Source of the DNA: Muribaculaceae bacterium
GTDB lineage: Bacteria; Bacteroidota; Bacteroidia; Bacteroidales; Muribaculaceae
Direction: 5' to 3'
NCBI GenBank assembly: GCA_021443235.1
Contig: JABUUJ010000029.1
Coordinates: 14,825-24,694, forward strand
DNA: 9,870 bases
Shown piece by piece: positions 7,012 through 9,870 of this stretch (position 1 is the first letter of the stretch; every line of letters starts with the position of its first letter). Under the pieces are notes generated by a model that saw only the letters and a list, made by a program, of their open reading frames with translations, was not told the origin of the DNA and did no database searches. A program made the translations under genes and the position numbers.

Positions 7012-7019
7012 TATATTTG
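7012..7019 (+). promoter_or_regulatory. -7 element of the ATPase gene
   Basis: TATATTTG fits TAnnTTTG and would start transcription near 7026, about 18 bases before the ATG at 7045. There is no good -33 TTTG; the expected place is filled by the centre of the palindrome at 6970-7010. Confidence 0.65.
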
Positions 7020-7044
7020 CACCTGAAATCTAAATATAAATAGT

Positions 7045-8169
7045 ATGAAAAATCCGTTCCAATATGGCAAAATAGCTGAAAAAGAGCATTTTATCGATAG
7101 AGATAAAGATCGCAGTTTCCTCAAGTCGGCTCTCTTCTCGGGCACCAATGTAATACTGGTTTCGCCTCGCCGATGGGGAAAGTCTTCGCTTGTGAAGCAA
7201 GCCATGGCCGAGTTGGAAGCCCAAGAAAGCAATGTCAGGGTCTGCTTCATCGATGCCTACACCATCACCTCGTCGGCCGAGTTTTATTCGGTTTTTGCGC
7301 GCGAGGTGCTGCGGGCCACGTCGTCGCATGTCGAGAGCGTGTTGCAGACCATAGGCAAGTTCCTCAAGTCAGTCGCCCCAAAGGTCTCTTTTTCACCTGA
7401 ACCGATGAGCGATTTCTCTTTGTCGTTCAGCATTGCCGACAATGGTCAGGACGAGACCGAAGTGTTGCAACTGCCCGAGCGCATTGCCCAGGACAAGGGT
7501 CTCCAAATTATTGTCTGCATTGACGAGTTCCAAAGCCTATCGAAGTTGTCCGATTACTCTCGTCTTGAAAGTCGTATGCGCAGCGTGTGGCAACATCAGC
7601 AATCGGTGTCTTATTGCCTCTATGGCAGCCAGCGCCACATGATGGCACAGATTTTTGATTCGTCCGAGAAGCCGTTCTACCGCTTCGGGCAGATATATCA
7701 TTTGCCGAAAATCGACCACCAGGACTGGATGAGATATATTACCGACCGTTTCGCTTTAACGGGGAAGACGATTTCAACCCATTTTGCCGATAAAATTATT
7801 ACTACCGTTGAGTGCCATTCGTGGTATGTGCAGCAACTGGCGGCGGCAGTGTGGAACTTCACCGACGAGCAAGTGACCGACGATGCGTTCCAGCAAGCGC
7901 TCGAGTGGTGCATGGATGTGAATTCTGAGGCCTATATGCGACTGTGCGACAACTTGAGTGAGCAGCAAATTGAATTGCTGCGCGCCGTGGCTCGTGGCGA
8001 GCAGCAGTTGTCGTCAACCCAGGTGCTGCGTCGCTACCGCATGGGAACTTCGGCAAGCGTCACAAAAAACAAACGAGTCCTCATTAACATGGATGTCCTT
8101 GCCCTCGGCAATCGGCAACTCACATTCCTCGACCCCATCTTCAAAATCTGGTTCACCTCCCACTTCTAA
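7045..8169 (+). CDS. AAA-type ATPase with C-terminal winged helix (ATPase_2-like)
   Basis: The 374-residue protein is a P-loop ATPase of the archaeal-ATPase (ATPase_2, PF01637-like) kind. Its P-loop, SPRRWGKSS at 40-48, has the form common in this group, with Lys46 for the phosphate. Walker B is IIVCIDE at 155-161, and a sensor-like YGSQR sits at 193-197. The N-terminus (NPFQYGKIAEKEHFIDR) is the usual entry to the fold. Residues about 303-360 look like a winged helix (LSEQQIELLRAVA, then SSTQVLRRYRMGTSASVTKNKRVL in two stretches), followed by the family ending FLDPIFKIWF. The cellular role of this group is unknown; regulation, mobile-element maintenance and defence have all been considered. 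It has its own promoter and is flanked by the direct repeats 6928-7019 and 8163-8250. Confidence 0.85.
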   Translation: MKNPFQYGKIAEKEHFIDRDKDRSFLKSALFSGTNVILVSPRRWGKSSLVKQAMAELEAQESNVRVCFIDAYTITSSAEFYSVFAREVLRATSSHVESVLQTIGKFLKSVAPKVSFSPEPMSDFSLSFSIADNGQDETEVLQLPERIAQDKGLQIIVCIDEFQSLSKLSDYSRLESRMRSVWQHQQSVSYCLYGSQRHMMAQIFDSSEKPFYRFGQIYHLPKIDHQDWMRYITDRFALTGKTISTHFADKIITTVECHSWYVQQLAAAVWNFTDEQVTDDAFQQALEWCMDVNSEAYMRLCDNLSEQQIELLRAVARGEQQLSSTQVLRRYRMGTSASVTKNKRVLINMDVLALGNRQLTFLDPIFKIWFTSHF

Positions 8170-8250
8170 CCCCACACCCAAAAATCTTGGGCTAAAAACA
8201 AAAAATCTTACCGAGTAGTAACTTACTACTCGGTAAGATTTCTATTTTTG
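8163..8250 (+). repeat. ~90-bp direct repeat, copy 2 (downstream of ATPase)
   Basis: Starting with CTTCTAACCCC, which includes the ATPase stop codon, it repeats copy 1 through the palindrome and even keeps a TAnnTTTG match (TATTTTTG, 8243-8250). Here, however, that element points at the 3' end of the opposing ATPase gene rather than at a gene start. Confidence 0.92.
8203..8241. terminator. Perfect 39-bp palindrome, bidirectional terminator between convergent ATPases
   Basis: The arms are 19 bases each around C8222, with no mismatch (left arm ...ACCGAGTAGTAA, right arm TTACTACTCGGT...). On the minus strand it is followed by ATTTTTTGTTTTTAG, a very strong U-tract. On the plus strand it is followed by TTTCTATTTTTG. 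It lies between the stop codons of the two convergent ATPase genes, so it probably ends both transcripts. Confidence 0.8.
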
Positions 8251-8268
8251 TGCTTAATAGAATGATTT

Positions 8269-9438
8269 TCAATAGTTGAGGCCAAATGCCCAAAGCGGGA
8301 TGATGTTGCCGCTACCACTTTCTATGTTGTCTTTCACGACAAAGGCGTTTTCGATGCCTGCAATTTGCTTCTGCCCCTTTTTTCTGCCTCCCACTTCAAA
8401 GGTGTAGCCATCAATCTTGAAGTCGCCTTTATTAGAGCTGATAACATCGTGTTTCACACGCATTTGGTTGTTGAAAAACGTCTCGCGAATGTTGCCCGTG
8501 TCGCTATCATTAGGGGCCAGCATATAGGCAAGGTTGGTATTGTCAAGATACACTTTCTCTACTTTCCCGAGTCCTCTGATACCGCCTGTGGCGTCGCGTA
8601 ACTGAGCAATTAGGCCTGCCCGTTCCAGTAGGATAAAATAGTCGGAGATATCATTTCGACTCACGCCGATAATTTCGGCCAAGGTCTTTTTCACGGGCTT
8701 GAAAGGAACGCTTTTAGAGATGACGCCCAGCAGCTGTTTCAGTTTGCGGGCTGTGCCCATATTCATTTCGGCATAGTTGGGGATATCAACCTCAATTGTC
8801 TTATTCACAATTTCTTCCAGCTCCAGTTCAAACGCGACATCAGTTCCAAAAGGGTAGTAGCCTTTCTTGAGATATTCCTCAAAGAGTGGCAATGGATGCT
8901 CCACGCCAGGAAGCGAGATGTTATTGCTCAAAATCTGGTCAAGCGAGTGCTGCTGCACAACAATGCCGTGAGCGATGCGTAGAAACTCGCGGAACGACAA
9001 CCCCTGCATGTGATAAACTGGTGCACGACGGCTTAGGTCGGCAACGCCCTTGGTGATATCCAGCACCGACGAGCCGGTAAACGCCAATTTCAGGGTGGGG
9101 TAGCTGTCGTAAATCTCTTTCAGTTCTCGTGACCAGTTGGTGTATTTGTGTATCTCGTCAATATACAGGTTTTTGCCACCGTGCTTGTAAAATTTGTCGG
9201 CCAACTCAAGCAAAGTGTGTGTCGTGAAATAGGTGCTGTCGGCCATAACATACAGTGTGTCAGCAATATTGTGGTGCATTTTAATATGCTGGAGAAACAT
9301 GGTTGTTTTCCCCACGCCACGAGGTCCAATCAGGGCAAGCATGCGCGAGTTCCACGCTATCTCATCATATTTATAGCGCACAAAATCGGTGCTGACAAAG
9401 TCCAACAGTCGTTGCTGTTTCTCAAATAATGTATCCAT
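8269..9438 (-). CDS. AAA_14/DUF4143-family ATPase
   Basis: This 389-residue protein is a two-part accessory ATPase. The N-terminal AAA_14-type domain has Walker A GPRGVGKTT at 38-46, Walker B LYIDEIH at 91-97 and AFTGSS at 119-124. The middle holds a helix-turn-helix-like segment (TLAEIIGVSRNDISDYFILL at 252-271). The C-terminal DUF4143-type domain ends with GDFKIDGYTFEVGGRKK (338-354), which recalls a PD-(D/E)XK nuclease core (Asp343, Glu348, Lys353) but with wider Glu-to-Lys spacing than the usual E-x-K, so cleavage activity is doubtful. Genes of this type occur in many copies in Bacteroidales, and their function is not established. It has its own promoter (9467-9474) with paired palindromes upstream, and it converges on the ATPase at 7045-8169. 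Confidence 0.88.
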   Translation of the reverse strand: MDTLFEKQQRLLDFVSTDFVRYKYDEIAWNSRMLALIGPRGVGKTTMFLQHIKMHHNIADTLYVMADSTYFTTHTLLELADKFYKHGGKNLYIDEIHKYTNWSRELKEIYDSYPTLKLAFTGSSVLDITKGVADLSRRAPVYHMQGLSFREFLRIAHGIVVQQHSLDQILSNNISLPGVEHPLPLFEEYLKKGYYPFGTDVAFELELEEIVNKTIEVDIPNYAEMNMGTARKLKQLLGVISKSVPFKPVKKTLAEIIGVSRNDISDYFILLERAGLIAQLRDATGGIRGLGKVEKVYLDNTNLAYMLAPNDSDTGNIRETFFNNQMRVKHDVISSNKGDFKIDGYTFEVGGRKKGQKQIAGIENAFVVKDNIESGSGNIIPLWAFGLNY

Positions 9439-9466
9439 TTTTGACGTTTTAATCCATTTTCAGCCA

Positions 9467-9500
9467 CAAAGATACAAAAAATGCACTGCAAAAGTGCAAA
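9467..9500 (-). promoter_or_regulatory. Promoter of the DUF4143 ATPase
   Basis: On the minus strand TATCTTTG (9467-9474) fits TAnnTTTG, and TTTG at 9497-9500 is a possible -33 element with a slightly long 22-base gap. Transcription would begin near 9460, about 22 bases before the ATG at 9438. The -33 candidate overlaps the near palindrome. Confidence 0.7.
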
Positions 9501-9531
9501 ATATGGCAAAAAATGCACCCTGAAGGTGCAT
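9481..9531. promoter_or_regulatory. Two matching palindromes (putative operator pair)
   Basis: ATGCACT-GCAAA-AGTGCAA (9481-9499) and ATGCACC-CTGAA-GGTGCAT (9513-9531) share the form ATGCACY-N5-RGTGCAW. Their centres (9490 and 9522) are 32 bp apart, close to three helical turns, so a protein pair could bind the same face of the DNA. They lie at and just upstream of the -33 position of the ATPase promoter. Confidence 0.6.
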
Positions 9532-9535
9532 TTTT
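9508..9535 (-). terminator. Hairpin with U-tract, likely terminator of aat
   Basis: The distal palindrome extends to AAAAATGCACC/GGTGCATTTTT (11-bp arms, 5-base loop). On the minus strand it is followed by six T's, as expected for an intrinsic terminator of the transcript coming from aat, about 150 bases after its stop. It may serve both as terminator and as binding site. Confidence 0.6.
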
Positions 9536-9597
9536 AACGATTTCTCCCAAACTTTCTCAATCTTAACCTCTTAACCCCTTAAAAACTTAATTCAGCT

Positions 9598-9678
9598 GCC
9601 ATCAACCATCTGCCATTAGCCAATAGCCATTAGCCATCAACCAATAGCCATTAGCCATTAGCCATTAGCCATTAGCCA
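9598..9678. repeat. GCCATTA microsatellite downstream of aat
   Basis: Four perfect GCCATTA units run from 9647 to 9674, followed by GCCA. To the left are decayed units and variants (GCCATCAACC, GCCAATA) back to 9598. The array ends 3 bases before the aat stop codon. The neighbouring 9541-9597 stretch is also low-complexity (CTTAACC/CTTAACCCC) and shows no gene. Confidence 0.88.
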
Positions 9679-9681
9679 AAG

Positions 9682-9870
9682 TTACTCCCACAACACATTC
9701 ATGTACTCCTCATAAGGGATGTAGCGAGCACCCATGGAGCGCAGGTGTGGTGTCTCGATTTGGCAGTCAATAAATTTCCAGCCTTGTTGCTCAAGGTGTC
9801 GGGCCAGCGCGATAAGGGCGAGCTTGGAGGCGTTGGGCACAAGCGAAAACATGCTCTCGCCAATGAAAAC
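9682..9870 (-). CDS. aat: Leucyl/phenylalanyl-tRNA-protein transferase, 3' part
   Basis: The last 62 codons are present and the gene runs off the right edge. The visible sequence shows GESMFS, ASKLALIALARHL, IDCQIETPHLRSMGAR and a C-terminal IPYEEYMNVLWE, matching the conserved C-terminal half of Aat. The enzyme is cytoplasmic. It transfers leucine or phenylalanine from tRNA to proteins with N-terminal Lys or Arg, marking them for ClpS/ClpAP degradation (N-degron pathway). The stop is TAA at 9682-9684. The family is core rather than accessory, so this end of the window probably returns to conserved chromosome. Confidence 0.92.
   Translation of the reverse strand, partial: VFIGESMFSLVPNASKLALIALARHLEQQGWKFIDCQIETPHLRSMGARYIPYEEYMNVLWE

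Larger units (their letters stand above)
6928..7019 (+). repeat. ~90-bp direct repeat, copy 1 (upstream of ATPase)
   Basis: It runs from CTTCTAACCCC, which holds the stop codon of the barrel gene, to TATATTTG. Copy 2 is at 8163-8250. Bases 6942-6982 equal 8174-8214 exactly (41 bp, offset 1232). After that only 6983, 6984, 6997 and a few bases near 7010-7015 differ, plus a 3-bp and a 1-bp length difference. A small hairpin CCCAA/TTGGG (6945-6959) lies in the left half of both copies. Confidence 0.92.

Noticed and set aside
6928..8250. Integron cassette with attC sites, or an insertion sequence
   Set aside because: No integrase, transposase, attC-type simple-site pair or target-site duplication is visible; the palindrome is a near-perfect dyad, unlike attC, which has characteristic unpaired bases.
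9598..9678. CRISPR array
   Set aside because: The units are 7 bp without spacers and no cas gene is nearby; it is a microsatellite.

Overview
The window looks like a piece of a Bacteroidales chromosome (Prevotellaceae- or Muribaculaceae-like; the genus cannot be fixed from here). Reasons: promoter -7 elements fit the Bacteroidota consensus TAnnTTTG, start codons have A-rich leaders with no Shine-Dalgarno sequence, secreted proteins carry short signal peptides ending in A-Q, one secreted protein has a Prevotella/Bacteroides-style beta-rich body and C-terminal tail, and there are accessory ATPases of types abundant in this order. No tRNA, rRNA, CRISPR array or transposase gene was seen.

Layout, left to right. 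(1) Positions 1-1158, plus strand: the 3' part of an AlbA/Schlafen-type ATP-binding regulator with an in-frame 21-bp repeat linker. (2) Positions 1224-3515, minus strand: a secreted beta-rich protein (3515-2718) followed by a secreted alpha/beta hydrolase (2629-1292), probably one transcript starting near 3614 and ending at a strong hairpin terminator at 1224-1262. (3) Positions 3741-6934, plus strand: a promoter, mlaE and mlaF (lipid-transport ABC permease and ATPase, 4-bp overlap), then a secreted esterase-like hydrolase and a small outer-membrane beta-barrel, probably one operon. (4) Positions 6928-8250: an AAA-type ATPase gene bracketed by two nearly identical ~90-bp direct repeats, each with a long near-perfect palindrome and a TAnnTTTG element. 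(5) Positions 8269-9535, minus strand: a convergent AAA_14/DUF4143 ATPase whose promoter region has two matching palindromes. (6) Positions 9598-9870: a GCCATTA microsatellite and the 3' end of aat (leucyl/phenylalanyl-tRNA-protein transferase).

How they may work together. The mlaEF operon with a secreted hydrolase and an outer-membrane barrel suggests cell-envelope lipid handling, although no MCE (MlaD) subunit is present here. The two ATPases at the right are accessory genes, each with its own palindromic control region. The most unusual structures are the direct repeats around the first ATPase, with a covarying base pair between the two palindromes, and a repeated intergenic arrangement (9-bp periodic repeats followed by a shared 17-mer) in front of both secreted hydrolase genes.
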